A DNA stretch of 64,000 nt. Source: Tetraselmis striata (taxonomy: Eukaryota > Chlorophyta > Chlorodendrophyceae > Chlorodendrales > Chlorodendraceae). The notes beneath the pieces are model-generated. The model searched no databases and was not told where the DNA came from. It saw only the letters and a program-made list of their open reading frames with translations. Numbering within the stretch: position 1 is the stretch's first letter; every line of letters begins with the position of its first letter. This document shows positions 43,555 to 54,271 of the stretch, piece after piece. The position numbers and the translations under genes are program-made. The stretch is taken from positions 96,359 through 160,358 of the forward strand of contig VCJN01003202.1 in the NCBI GenBank assembly GCA_006384855.1, in the 5' to 3' direction.

Positions 43555-44250
43555 ATACGGGTGACGAAGCACTACTACTAGCGACTATTATTTATCCGTG
43601 AAGGCTGCTGCTGGTGGCGGCACGTCCATCCAGTTACGTGCGAGTACATCCGGCGTTATTGCCGGCGGGCGATAAATCCTTTTTGTCATCATTCTGGTAG
43701 TCGTACTAGCCCGGTAAAGTGTTACATGGCACTGACGTATAAGGTACAAGGTTGTCCGTGTAGTACCGGGTAGTACGCGATATATTTATTGAGCCGGTAC
43801 CGGGTATCTAGTACCCGGTACCCGGTACCCGGGCACGATGACGAGTGGTCCTGTGGATAACTACGCCTATTAGTACATGGGAGCGCAAATCGCAGCCGTT
43901 GTATTTGGTAACAGTGGGGAATTTTGTGTACATTACAGCTAGTACTGCTGAACGGGCATGCCAGCCGTCCGATCAAAGGTCATCAGATGGGCGGTTTGGC
44001 TGCCATGTTTTGCCAAAGAGTGCTCACGTTACATAAATATTCGCGAGGGGGAGGGCGGGGGCAGGCAGCGGTTTGCCGAAGAATGATTGAATTACAATAT
44101 TCGCGACAGCTGCCATCGGGGAATGTTGCCCCGATGGGGGGGGAAGGCGGGCGGGCGTGGTCCCCCCGCCGCCCCCTCCCCCCCTCCCCCCCCCCCCCCC
44201 CCCGCCGCTCCCGCCGGGGGAGTGAGGGGAGGGGGGTAAGGGGGCGGGGG
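43555..44250. other. CACTA L subterminal region, no gene
   Basis: No gene is seen. It holds tandem GGTACCCGG-type decamers at about 43796-43833, two diverged copies of an ATTGAATTACAATATTCGCG-like phrase (about 44030 and 44085), and G- and C-runs at 44150-44250. Confidence 0.6.
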
Positions 44251-44307
44251 CTACTGCTTGTTCTTGTTCTTGCGTGCCCGGGGGACCCTCCGCTTCGACG
44301 ATCTCGC

Positions 44308-44563
44308 TGCCTCCGCCTCCGCCTCCGCCTCCGCCTCCGCCTCCGCCTCCGCCTCCGCCTCCGCCTCCGCCTCCGCCTCCGCCTCCGCCTCCGCCTCCGC
44401 CTCCGCCTCCGCCTCCGCCTCCGCCTCCGCCTCCGCCTCCGCCTCCGCCTCCGCCTCCGCCTCCGCCTCCGCCTCCGCCTCCGCCTCCGCCTCCGCCTCC
44501 GCCTCCGCCTCCGCCTCCGCCTCCGCCTCCGCCTCCGCCTCCGCCTCCGCCTCCGCCTCCGAC
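44308..44563 (+). repeat. Hexanucleotide (CTCCGC)n microsatellite
   Basis: About 42 perfect copies of CTCCGC. The minus strand reads as an open Glu-Ala repeat with basic ends (KKRRGKKLTV and SKRRVPRARKNKNK, 44613-44251). That could be a small protein but is more simply explained by the repeat. Confidence 0.95.
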
Positions 44564-44743
44564 TCCGCCTCCGACTCCGCGACCGTCAGTTTCTTACCTC
44601 GGCGTTTCTTCACTGGCCTCTTCCGCTTCTTGTCATCCGTGCACCGATGTTAATATAGTGTGAATATTATATCGGCCGTAGACGATCAGGTCTGGCAGCA
44701 CCGCCCGTGCTTGTGAATAAGCGACAATGGATCTAGTCACCCG

Positions 44744-45480
44744 CTAGTCTGTGCACCGCCAGTGCACTCCGCAAGCCTCGCCTCCATCCGCGTCGGAACC
44801 GGTAGTAAGTGTTGTTGTGTGCGCACATCGTGACAACATTACACGGTGGCAATTGCAATTATTAGCGGTGGATAATGTGAAGGCGTTTTCGAAATCGACA
44901 GAGAATGAGGCGGGGCTGGCGGAGTGCATTGGCGGTGCATAGAATAGCGTGTCCCTAGGGTTTTGGCTGCATCGGACGCCGTATTCCCACCCATCCGGCA
45001 CGGAATGTCCGTTTTTCACACATTTGCGTGTAAATATAGTGTGAATATCACGCGTCTTTTACGCCGGGTGGGTGGGCATCCGGCGTCCGATGCACCCCAA
45101 TTATTTGCAGCACACTAGTCTGTGCACCGCCAATGCACTCCGCAAGCACCGCCTCCATCCGCGTCGGAACCGGTAGTAAGTGTTGTTGTGTGCGCACATC
45201 GTGACAACATTACACGGTGGCAATTGCAATTAGCGGTGGATAAGGTGAAGGCGTTTTCGAAATCGACAGAGAATGAGGCGGTGCTGGCGGAGTGCATTGG
45301 CGGTGCATAGAATAGCGTGTCCCTGGGGTTTTGGCTGCATCGGACGCCGTATTCCCACCCATCCGGCACGGAATGTCCGGTTTTCACACATTTGCGTGTG
45401 AATATATACAGTGTGAATATTACGTACGCGTCTTTTACGCTGGGTGGATGGGCATCCGGCGTCCGATGCACCCCGAATCT
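44744..45480 (+). repeat. 368-bp subterminal repeats of CACTA L (2 copies)
   Basis: Two tandem units of about 370 bp. Each contains inverted arms around GTGCACCGCCAATGCACTCC and another pair around GCATCGGACGCCG, so it can fold into hairpins. The same unit is present more than six times in copy R. Subterminal repeats are where CACTA elements bind their accessory protein; that role is inferred. Confidence 0.9.
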
Positions 45481-46017
45481 CACCAACACGCTACTCTACG
45501 CACCCCCAACGCACTCCGCCAGCCCCGCCTCTTTCCGCGCAGGTCCTACGTTCCATTGTATGTATATACATACGTACATGTACTGCTCCGAAACCAGCCC
45601 AAACTTAATGAGTGCACAAGTGTAAATGGGGGAGAGGGGGGGGGGGGGAGGGGGATGTGGCGGCGGGGCATCCACTCACACATACCCGGCGATGCATGAC
45701 ACATATTACATGCCGTGGCGGGTCGGCGGGCCGACCCGGCGGGGGGGGGGGGGGGGGGGGGGGTCTATTCAACTACACGTGCGACAGTGTCGTTTCGTGG
45801 AGCAGTATATGTGCCCGGCCTCATTTATACCGCCCCCTACCTGCGCTGCATGGTCCACCCCTACGAATTACTTAGCACAATCCGCCATTACTTAATAGGA
45901 ACCTAGCACAGCCATGCTTATATGCCCGCTTTGCCGATCAACTTCTACGCACTTTCCGTCCCTCAACCGCCGGACATGGGGGTTAAGCCGCCAGCCTCGG
46001 CAGTTGCTTAGCCAAAC
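45481..46017 (+). other. CACTA L spacer with G runs
   Basis: No gene is supported. It contains poly(G) runs at about 45635 and 45741-45762 and the palindrome-like TATGTATATACATACGTACATG. It corresponds to 61135-61680 of copy R. Confidence 0.6.
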
Positions 46018-47102
46018 TTGGCATCCCGTACCGTGTCCATGGCTTCGCAGCTCTGCCGCCGGCACACGCCGAGTCCGGCGCTTGCTGCCGCCGGGTTGCG
46101 CACGCATGCACGCACGGTAATACGCCGCCGACGCCGCCACGCTTACTTCCACCACCTTCGCCAGCCGCAGCTTCGCACGCCGTTCCGCCGACATACGAAA
46201 CGCACGAATCCCCCCCCCCCCCCCCGTCCCAGCGTCATGTATAATATATTCGAGGCGACTATGCGGGGCGCAGCACACGCCGCGGCGTGGGTCGGCGGAG
46301 CGGCATGCGGCGGGAGCCCTAATGGCCGGGCAGTATCGACATCCACACTGGCACCGCCGCTCACCTCCGACGCGGATGAACCGCCTCCCAAAGGAAACAT
46401 GCCGGTTGGTGGTAAGCCCAGCAGGCGTGGGGTGCCGGCGCCGGTACTGGTGCGACGGAGCTGTCGCGTCAGGAACCGCACCGCATGTGGAGCAACACAT
46501 GGCGGTGCCGGCCCCACCTATGTCTAGGGCCACCTCCTCACAACACCCCGCCACGACGGCGTCGGCCACCGCCGACGGCGCCGTTGCGGGGGGGGACGCC
46601 CTGCCAGGCGACGATGATGCGCCTGGTGCGCCGCGTCAGGAGGCGGAGGAGGCCGTGGTCGAGGCGACCGATCGGGCTGAGGGGGTTGTTGAGGCGAGCG
46701 AGGCTGTGCTCGCGCCACCCGCCCCGCAGCCACCTGCGGGACATGCCGACTTGCTCGTCGCCATGTTGACCGGAGCACTACGAGCAGTGGCGGGAGGCGG
46801 CCACATGCACTATCATGTGCGTGGACTGCGGCCAACGGACGGACTGGGAGTGTTGCTGCGACGGCACCCCGGCTTTGTGCGGCCCCAAGTACCCATGCAT
46901 GGCGACCCATCAGCGGGCAGTCCCCTGCCCGACCACGGCCACGGTGAGGGCGGAGTTCCGCCATGTCAGGGACGCGTTCCACGACGCGACTCGCGCCGCC
47001 GTGTGTGAGGCTTCCGAGAAGGCACGCGCGGCTGGTGGGGTGCGCAAGGTGAGGCGGCGGACGGCCCAGGAGCTGAAGGAGAGCGAGACATGCCGTCAGT
47101 GA
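46018..47102 (+). pseudogene. CACTA L Cys-rich accessory gene (broken)
   Basis: This is the copy L version of the gene at 59995-61134. It reads in two or more frames. At about 46818 a deletion of a few bases relative to copy R shifts the frame just before the conserved zinc-finger-like block (CVDCGQRTDWECCCDG...CGPKYPCMATHQ). The tail helix up to KESETCRQ is kept. Confidence 0.6.
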
Positions 47103-47320
47103 GGTCGGGCGCAATGTCATTGGGTGGGGCACACGGACGTGTAACACTTGCACTTTGCGCGTACTGCTGGGTTACATCCAGGCGGTGTCACACTATGCAA
47201 CCGGAAAGGCTGCGTTGCTACTGCAAACGATGCGACGCCTCACTCTGTAGCAACCGCTGCCGCGCCTATCCCACAGCCGCTGCCCCCCCCCCCCCCCCCC
47301 CCCCCCCGCGGGATCCCCGC
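47103..47320. other. Convergent gene ends with poly(C)
   Basis: The ends of the two convergent genes meet here, at a poly(C) run (about 47283-47306). A Cys-rich peptide can be read on the plus strand (CYCKRCDASLCSNRC), but its copy R counterpart has lost cysteines and gained a stop. Confidence 0.5.
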
Positions 47321-47582
47321 CATCAGCAGCTTGGCGCCGCGCTCCCCCGGCCGCCGCGCCTTGGCGCCGCGCTGCCCCGGCCGCCGCGCCTTGGCGCCGC
47401 GCTCCCCCGGCCGCCGCGCCTTGGCGCCGCGCTGCCCCGGCCGCCACGCCTTGGCGCCGCGATGCCCCGGCCGCCGCGCCTTGGCGCCGCGCTGCCGCGG
47501 CCGCCGCGCCTTGGCGCCGCGCTGCCCCGGCCGCCGCGCCTTGGCGCCGCGCTCCCCCGGCCGCTGCGCCTTGGCGCCGCGC
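47321..47582 (-). repeat. 30-bp GC minisatellite M3 (~9 copies)
   Basis: The 30-bp unit (CTTGGCGCCGCGCTGCCCCG...) is the reverse-complement relative of M1 and M2, sharing GGCCGGGGCAGCG and GGCGCCAA. It sits exactly where about 1.2 kb of transposase sequence is missing compared with copy R. Confidence 0.93.
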
Positions 47583-47590
47583 TGGGTCTA

Positions 47591-47932
47591 GAGTCCTCCC
47601 CTCCCTGGTGAGCGCGTCCACCTGCGCCTTGCGCTCGGGGCCGTCCTCCTCCGTCACCACATTCTGCAACCCCCACCGCGTGACGAACCACGCAGCTCCT
47701 TGCATGCGCTTGTACACGTGCCCAAGCACCGCCTGGGGACGCGAAGCTCCTTCTCGGTCATGATCGCCTTCACCCGGGCCTCCTCGAGCAGCGGACCGGC
47801 GTTAAGAATGGAAAACGTTTCCATGTGGTTCAAGCAGTCCTCCATGACCCAGCCGGACTGCACCGTCACCTTGCCTGACCCTGCAGTCATGGAGGGGAAT
47901 GCCGTCACGCCCACGCCCACGCACGCCCACGC

Positions 47933-47965
<33 letters not shown>

Positions 47966-48300
47966 TACCTTTCGATTCTTGGACACTGCAAACGAAGGGC
48001 GCAACCCGCGTTCAAAGTTGCTGGGTATCGGGACTAAAGCCTGGCGCCGGTCTTCCTGCTTCATAGCTCGGAATCCAATGTGGCCCTGCACGGTGACAAA
48101 TTTCCTCCAGAAGTCCCTTCCCAAGCCAAAAAAAAACAGGTGGAACGGCGCGAGGGGGAAGAGGTTGACCGTGCTGACATAGCCAAGGACCACATGCACA
48201 TGGCACACGCCATGGCAGCCAGTGTTGTGCTTGGCCTCCGCCAGCCGGGTTGTGTTGAACGCACGCCGGGCAAGGTGCGTGATTCACTGGACAAGTCATC
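47591..48300 (-). pseudogene. CACTA L Tnp2-like transposase, C-terminal part
   Basis: The minus strand encodes LGYVSTVNLFPLAP, GRDFWRKFVTVQGHIGFRAM, an intron with poly(C) just after the GTAAA splice donor (about 47937-47970), and VTVQSGWVMEDCLNHMETFS. All match copy R. It ends where the minisatellite begins. Confidence 0.7.
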
Positions 48301-48304
48301 GCCT

Positions 48305-49045
48305 TCATGGACGGTTACCAAGCGAGCATCCCCGTCCGCATCCACAGGGGGGTGCTCCTGGGCAGCCGCCATAGCCTCCATAACCTGCCACGCCGACCGG
48401 GCGGGTGCGTGTGATTCCATACAACCGCAGTTGAGTGGTGCCACCCGCACGCAGGCCGGGCCCACTCACCTCTGAACGCAGAAGGTCCACAATGTCACCG
48501 TCCTCGAAAACAGCGCGCCACTGGGTCGCCCCGCCGTAGTCCTCCAACACCCACTCCGTAACGACGACGGTTATCACGCCGTAGTGCCATACTCCCCGGA
48601 ACTTCTTGGCGATGACCTTCATGTAGAAGTCACCGGGATCGCCTTTCCGTATCACGCCCTCATCGGCAGCTTCCACGTCCGCCGGCGGCCACGCAGGCGC
48701 GTCGATGTCCACACCGTCTTCGCCAACGGGGTCCTCCCCCACACCCATCACATCGTCCTCCGAGACCGGCGCCGGCGGGCCGTTTCCGACGGCTGCAGCT
48801 ACTTCTGCTGCCGCCCCTGCCGCTGCTGCTGCTACTGCTGCCGCTGCTGCTGCTGCTGCTTGTAATAAGGCGGCCTTGCGGTGCAACTTAGCCGCACGCT
48901 TCAACGAGTGGCTACAGTTCGGGTATTTCCGGAAGTGCCGCTCTCGCGCCGTCCTTTCACTACTGCCCGTCACGATGCCGTGGCAGTGCTTGCATGTGTA
49001 CACGCCATTCTTCGACACACTCGAGATCCATCCCTCTCCCGGCAT
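48305..49045 (-). CDS. CACTA L transposase N-terminus, BED finger and Tudor-like domain
   Basis: An open frame of 246 codons from the ATG at 49045. Residues 14-45 form a BED-like finger, CKHCHGIVTG...RHFRKYPNC (Cys-x2-Cys ... His-x5-Cys). A poly-Ala run and an acidic linker follow. Residues about 150-200 read KKFRGVWHYGVITVVV...WRAVFEDGDIVDLLRSE, the pattern of a Tudor-like fold with its DGD...DL signature. The segment between this exon and the transposase core is deleted in copy L, so the frame ends in unrelated sequence. Copy R keeps the finger but has lost the Tudor-like part. A chromatin-reading role is inferred. Confidence 0.65.
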   Translation of the reverse strand: MPGEGWISSVSKNGVYTCKHCHGIVTGSSERTARERHFRKYPNCSHSLKRAAKLHRKAALLQAAAAAAAAVAAAAAGAAAEVAAAVGNGPPAPVSEDDVMGVGEDPVGEDGVDIDAPAWPPADVEAADEGVIRKGDPGDFYMKVIAKKFRGVWHYGVITVVVTEWVLEDYGGATQWRAVFEDGDIVDLLRSEVSGPGLRAGGTTQLRLYGITRTRPVGVAGYGGYGGCPGAPPCGCGRGCSLGNRP

Positions 49046-49605
49046 GCCTGCTGCCGCGCGCGCGCGGGGGGGGGGGGGGGGGGGGGGGTTGAGAGTTGGG
49101 GTGGATGTAGCCCACCACCGGCAGGAAGCACAAATGCGAGTGCGCGGCTGTCCGCGCTTGGTTCAGCGGTGAGCGGCGGTGACCGCCAGGCGACCCCGTA
49201 CTTCATGCGCGTGCTGGGGCGTTACACAATCATCAACAGTTAGGGCGGCTGCATTAAAACGCGCACCTACGAACACCACCTACCGCCTACCACCTACCGT
49301 ACCACCTACATCCGCCCACACCTCCGCCCGTCGTGCCGCACACCGCCGCACACCGCGGCGATGTGCAGCGATGTGCAGCGAGTACTTGCAGCCGCCTGTA
49401 CTTAGCCCGGGTACTCCGCGTCGGCGGGCGACACGCCAGCCCGCGTGCGCATATCAATTTGATGAAATTATGGAAACGAGAAATTCATATAGTACTTTAC
49501 AGGTCGCGCGCGATAGTCGTCGCTACTGGGTATGAAATCCACGTCCCTCGTCCGTCCCGTATCGTCCCCGTATGTCGTCGTTCGTCACCAGTAGGGCACA
49601 TTTAC
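49046..49605. other. CACTA L 5' region
   Basis: A poly(G) run (49067-49088) lies just upstream of the transposase start. The rest up to the TIR has CACCTAC repeats (49260-49310) and GCGATGTGCAGC repeats but no gene. It matches copy R except that copy R has an extra 1.5 kb in it. Confidence 0.65.
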
Positions 49606-49630
49606 GTCACATCTGAATCTCACAGTGGTA
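49606..49630 (-). repeat. Right TIR of copy L and GTA duplication
   Basis: The exact inverse of the left TIR at 49606-49627, followed by GTA. Confidence 0.93.
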
Positions 49631-49876
49631 GGTGTAGGCGATGCCTCCTACGCGCGCCTTGCACAGTGCCTTGCCAACAATAGCGCAGAAGATCGGCGCC
49701 GATGAACGTTGCACTGTGATGACTTGCTCCCTCCACTTGTGAAGACGTGGCTGACTGCAGAAGGTGAGGGCGTCCCCTGAACAACCTCGAGGTCAGCGTC
49801 TAAGTGGGGGTATTGGGATGTGGGCGTTCAGGACTAAGACCACTTAGGAACAGCCACTCTTTGGCTTTCCAAACGA
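49631..49876 (-). other. Gypsy copy 1 leader, part next to LTR2
   Basis: The remainder of the leader between the CACTA insertion and LTR2. A primer-binding site should lie next to LTR2; GTTTGGAAAGCC on the minus strand is there, but I cannot match it to a tRNA. Confidence 0.6.
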
Positions 49877-50987
49877 TCGCCTAACAGACTCTTAGGCATG
49901 TGGTCTTATGTACGTGTCCTGGCCTCTAAGTCTTTGTCTAAGACTTGCTGACTCTTGGCCTCGGTTCCTATGACTCCAGTAGAAGTACGTCTCACAGTGC
50001 CATCGGCCCTATTGGCCGGCACTACACACGCGTGCGAGTTGCTTGGTTACTCGGCGTGACAAAGGTGTGTGTGTGTGTGGTCGATCGACGCGAAATACGT
50101 CAAGCACTCCTCACCCTGTGCCGCACGACATGCCTCTCGCGAATGGACTACGAGTGCCCGCACGCGTGCATATGCGTACGCGTACGGTATCGCGACGCGA
50201 CTCGACGACGACGACGCGCAGTACCGACTGCTCGCATATGGCAACAAGCAAGCCAGTGCTGATCAGGCACGTTCGGTATGCTAATCGGTCGGTCGGTCGG
50301 TCGACAAGTCCAGGCAGTCGGTGCGACGGGTTCACAGGAGGTAAAAGCAAGACGGGCGTCACGACGCAAACAACACAGGTGTAACCGCGACTCACCACCG
50401 TTGCTTGCTGCGCGATATCACTCGCAGCTCGACAGCAGGTTGTACTGCCCTTGATGGACAGCAATAGACGAGGCACGTGCAGGTGTGATGTGCACAGAGT
50501 CGAGGTGTTTGTGGTGTAGTAGCGTGGTTACAAGATGGGTGGGATGAGACGTTTGGAAAGCCTAAGAGTGGGCGGGCAGCGCGCCGACAGGATGCTAAAG
50601 CATCCCGCGGGCGCGCGAGCCGACTAAGCCCCTAGGCCTTCCCACGCGCTATTGGTCAGCACGGGCGCCGTGGTTGGCGGCAGTTAGCCGTTGGTACGGG
50701 CCCTAGGTCTGTCGGTGGTTCTAGGTGTGAGAGCTGAGCGACAGACAGTTGGTCGTTGCGCCATGGGTGTCTGCTCGCTTGGACATCAGGCATACACATA
50801 CAACGCGGTACTGCAAGTACTAAAATTGATACCCGTATGACAGGCGACGAGTATTCGCCGGTATGCCAAGTAAGCAAGTCCATGTACGCGCGCATGCGTA
50901 CGCTGAAACGTTGTACGCTGTGACAATTGTCGCAGGAAAAAGAGAAATGGGGTGGTGATGGTAAACTGTCGGCGCCGCACTGCATAC
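49877..50987 (-). repeat. LTR2, shared by gypsy copies 1 and 2
   Basis: About 1111 bp, matching LTR1. It has internal pol 3' sequence (copy 2) on its right and the copy 1 leader on its left, so it acts as 5' LTR of one copy and 3' LTR of the next. Confidence 0.87.
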
Positions 50988-53900
50988 TCCCCCCCACTCA
51001 ACTCCACAGGTGTTGAGTCCAAGACGGAAGTGCGCGGCTGACGACATGAAGAAAAGATGATGATGACTGATGATTTGAAGATTGCTTGTAGGGTGGCAGC
51101 ATATTATGCTGCAGCGTCAGCGGCGTAGTGGCGGCGCGCAGTCCGGGCATAGCCACTCCTCGCCAGGATGTAACTCTGCCTTGGCGCACGCCACATGCCA
51201 CATGGCTTGGCACTTGTCACAGATGAGTCGTGGGGCTGCAATGCTGTCGCTGCCGCAACCTTTGCATGTTGGCATGCCGCGGCCGTACCGCGCCGGCACA
51301 AGGTTGGACAAGTGGCACGGCGCGCAGTTGTCCATGTGCACTTGAATCTCGTTGCCATCGGATCCGGACAAACGCAGCCATCCGGACTCCAAGATCTCCA
51401 CAACACGCAGGATGGTGCGGGCGGTACGGACGTCCAGGGTGTTGAGCGGGGGCTGCGCCACGTAGACGTAGCTGCCGATCTCGAAGCGGTGGCGCCGAGG
51501 CTGCACATCGCCGCGCCGAACCTTGCGGTAGCGTACCACATCGCGCTAATGAGCTTGCAGCGCCCTCTCGAATGCCTTAGGCATGGCAGCCCTCAGCATA
51601 TCAGCCCGCTGTGTGATTAGGTTGATGACTGCAATGTCGTTGTCCATGTCGACCGGCTCCTCCAGTAGCGCGCGAACCTGGTCCGGTGCCACATGATCAC
51701 GGCCAAACAGAAGAAAGTACGGGCTGTAGCCGGTTGTTGCTTGCTTGCTGACACGATAGCCAAACTCGATCACTGGCATCCACGAGTGCCAAGAGGCAGT
51801 GCCGAGGGTTGGCACAACTTTCCGAAGTGCCACCTTCAAGACTTGAACGATGCGCTCGGCCATGCCATTGGCTTGGGGATGCCCTGGCGGAATGTCCACG
51901 GGCTGAATGCCATGGCGCTCCAACTGCTCGCGGAACGCGCCTTGGTATTCAGTGCCATTGTCTGTGACGACCTCCACTGGTGCTCCATAACGGGCCAACA
52001 CGCGCTCATGGAACGCTTTGGCAGTCGTAGTCGCCTCGAGGTCGCGGACAGGCACCAGCTCGATCCACTTGCTGAAGTGCTCCACGATGACGATCACGTA
52101 CTTGTGGCCCTCGCTGCTAGTCGGCAGCGGTCCGGCTGAGTCCACGCTGAAGCGATAGAAGAGCCCAAACAGTGGCATGGGCTTGAGACGATCGTGCTTC
52201 TGGTTGAACGACGCTTTGACGCGATCGCAGGCGCGGCACTGCTTGACCATGGCGCCGACGTCTTTGTGCATGCCCGGCCATACAAAGTGACGGGCCAACA
52301 CTTGGTAAGTGCGGTCCCGGCCAAGGTGGCCGATGCTGGCGTGCACTCGGCGAATCGCGTCCGGTCGCTCTTCAGGCTTGGGCACCTCACGGGCAGTGTC
52401 TCCAGTGTGCAACCACACCTTGTCGTTGTGCCAGCTGTACTTGGCGCAACGGCGCAAAAGCTGCTGCCACACCTCCACTGACACGTCGGCTGGCGTGGTC
52501 TCACCTCGCAGGTAAGAGATAGCCACTGGGCTGCTCCACACGTCCCGGGTAGGCCAATGAAGCTCCTGGCTAGCGTAGACACCTGCCGTGAAGGCCATTG
52601 CGATACACTGTGTTGCAAACGCTGCGTGTGCCGAGGGTAGCGCGGGCGTCCTTCCAAGGCACTTGCTGGGTGAGCAGCCACCAAACATAGCCGACGCATC
52701 CGCCATCGCGGCTGGCGACCTCCTCTGAGTGGCGATTGCAGTGGCGGTGCCGGCGGCTTCCGAGGTGGCCCTTACTGGCTCCGCTGGCATTGGACGCCGA
52801 CTGAGCAAGTCCGGCACGGTGTTGTCCCTGCCCGGACGGTGCTTGATACTGAAGTCGTACTCCGCAAGGATGAGGCTCCACCTAGCAAGCTTGCCTCGCA
52901 GCCTTGCTGTCGTCCGCAGCCACTCCATGGCCTTGCAGTCAGTGATGAGCTGGAAGTGGTTGCCATACAGGTAGTAGCGGAAGCGTTGAACAGCCCACAC
53001 GACTGCGCCGACCTCTCCCTCGTAGCTAGACAGGTCTGCCTCCACTGGGGTGTTCATGCGCGACGCAAAAGACACGGCATACTCCACGCCATTGTCGTCC
53101 ACCTGCGAAAGGCACGCTCCTACTCCAGCTCGGGACCAATCGGTGTGCAGCACAAACGGGCGACGCCAATCAGGATGGCGCAGCACCGGCGCCGAAACCA
53201 GCATGGCCTTGATGGCGTCGAAGGATTGCTGCTCGGCTGCGCCCCATTTCCACGGCGCATCCTTCTTGGTCAACGCTGTCAAAGGTGCCTTCACAAGCGA
53301 GAAGCTCTCCAAGAAACGGCACTAGTAGGTGGCCATCCCGAGGAAATGGCGCACATCACTGACATTCTTCGGCGCCGGAAGAGAGTTGATGGCCTCCACC
53401 TTGTCAGCCATAGGCTCCACGCCTGCGCCGCTGACAATATGACCAAGAAAGGTCACTCGTGACAGTCCGAGCCGTGTCTTGGGTGGAGAGACCTGCACTC
53501 CCCGGGCCTTGAGTCGATCAAACACAATGCGCACACGGCGCATGTGCTCCTGCTCTTTGTCATGACTGAAAATCAGTACATCGTCCGCGAAGGCGACTGC
53601 GAAGTCCAAACCAGCGAGCGCTTGATCCACAACGCGCTGCCATGCTGCCACGCAATTCTTGTGTCCGAAGGGCATGCGTTTGAAGGTTAGCAGCCGATTG
53701 CCTGCATGGAACGCGAGGCGTTGCTGCGCTGACAATCCATCGGGTCCGGACGGCTTATCCGACACTCGGCGCCGATGAAGCGCCTTTGTGCAATCAGTCG
53801 CGGTGAATCGCGAAGCTCCCTCCATGCGCGTCATGAGCTCGTCCGCTGTCGGGCACGGGTATTGATCGCGGATGGTACGCTCGTTGAGCCCACGATAGTC

Positions 53901-54249
53901 CACCGCATAGAGAAGACCGGTCCAGGCGCCATGCTCGTCCTTCTTCGGCGCCACGATGACTGGTGCAACATAAGGGCTCTCGATCTCGCCCACGATGCCT
54001 GCCTTCTCCAACTTCTTGACCCAATCGTTAGCCCACTCTTGCTCTCGATGGGCAAGGTGATACTGGCTTGAAGACTGGGTTGTAGTCGACCAGCTAGAAG
54101 TCACAGGGCTCGGCGTCAACGGCACGCAAGTCGTCAAGACCCCACGCGTACCAACCCGGGTCTGAGTCCATAAGTGCTGCGAAGCCCTCCTTGTCCTTCC
54201 AATCTGCCGATATCGCCCAGTGATGAGGCTGCTTGGAGTCCTTGGGGTT
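50988..54249 (-). mobile_element. Ty3/gypsy copy 2, partial
   Basis: The 3' part of a second gypsy copy, from the polypurine tract to within pol, where CACTA copy R is inserted. The rest of the element may continue beyond the far end of that insertion, outside the window. Confidence 0.85.
51117..54249 (-). pseudogene. pol: Gypsy copy 2 pol (decayed)
   Basis: This copy is very similar to copy 1 but has other defects: TAG for Tyr at 53322-53324, TAG at 51546-51548 (Gln in copy 1), a TAG at about 54094, and a 2-bp deletion at about 54066. RT (FADDVLIF), RNase H, integrase (D, D, E) and the C-terminal PHD finger are all recognisable. It keeps CAA where copy 1 has its RNase H stop. The two copies are thus broken at different places, and the PHD finger is preserved in both. 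Confidence 0.9.
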
Positions 54250-54271
54250 CACTGTGAGATTCAGATGTGAC
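54250..54271 (+). repeat. TIR of CACTA copy R
   Basis: The 22 bases are identical to the TIR of copy L, and identity continues inward for about 230 bp. Confidence 0.92.

Larger units (their letters stand above)
43533..49627 (+). mobile_element. CACTA (En/Spm) element, copy L
   Basis: This 6095-bp element has perfect 22-bp termini beginning CACTGTGAGATTCAGATG. It is flanked by GTA at 43530-43532 and 49628-49630; the 3-bp duplication and CACTG start are hallmarks of the CACTA superfamily. Its genes are damaged: the transposase lacks its central part, and the convergent Cys-rich gene is frameshifted. The N-terminal exon with a Tudor-like domain survives only here. It needs transposase from another copy to move. 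Confidence 0.93.
33304..50987 (-). mobile_element. Ty3/gypsy retrotransposon, copy 1
   Basis: The element lies on the minus strand with its 3' LTR at 33304-34409, pol at 34539-40484, gag-pro at 40184-43390, leader at 43391-43532 plus 49631-49876, and 5' LTR at 49877-50987. A CACTA element is inserted in the leader. Gene order RT, RNase H, integrase is that of Ty3/gypsy. The 5' LTR also serves as the 3' LTR of copy 2, so the two copies are in tandem. Confidence 0.85.

Noticed and set aside
44251..44613. Glu-Ala repeat protein from the hexanucleotide tract
   Set aside because: The frame follows from the repeat, and all other frames are also open. The basic ends are suggestive but there is no other support.
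47148..47275. Cys-rich peptide on the plus strand (CYCKRCDASLCSNRC) that resembles a piggyBac-type tail
   Set aside because: The matching place in CACTA copy R has lost cysteines and has a stop, and the opposite strand is the end of the transposase.
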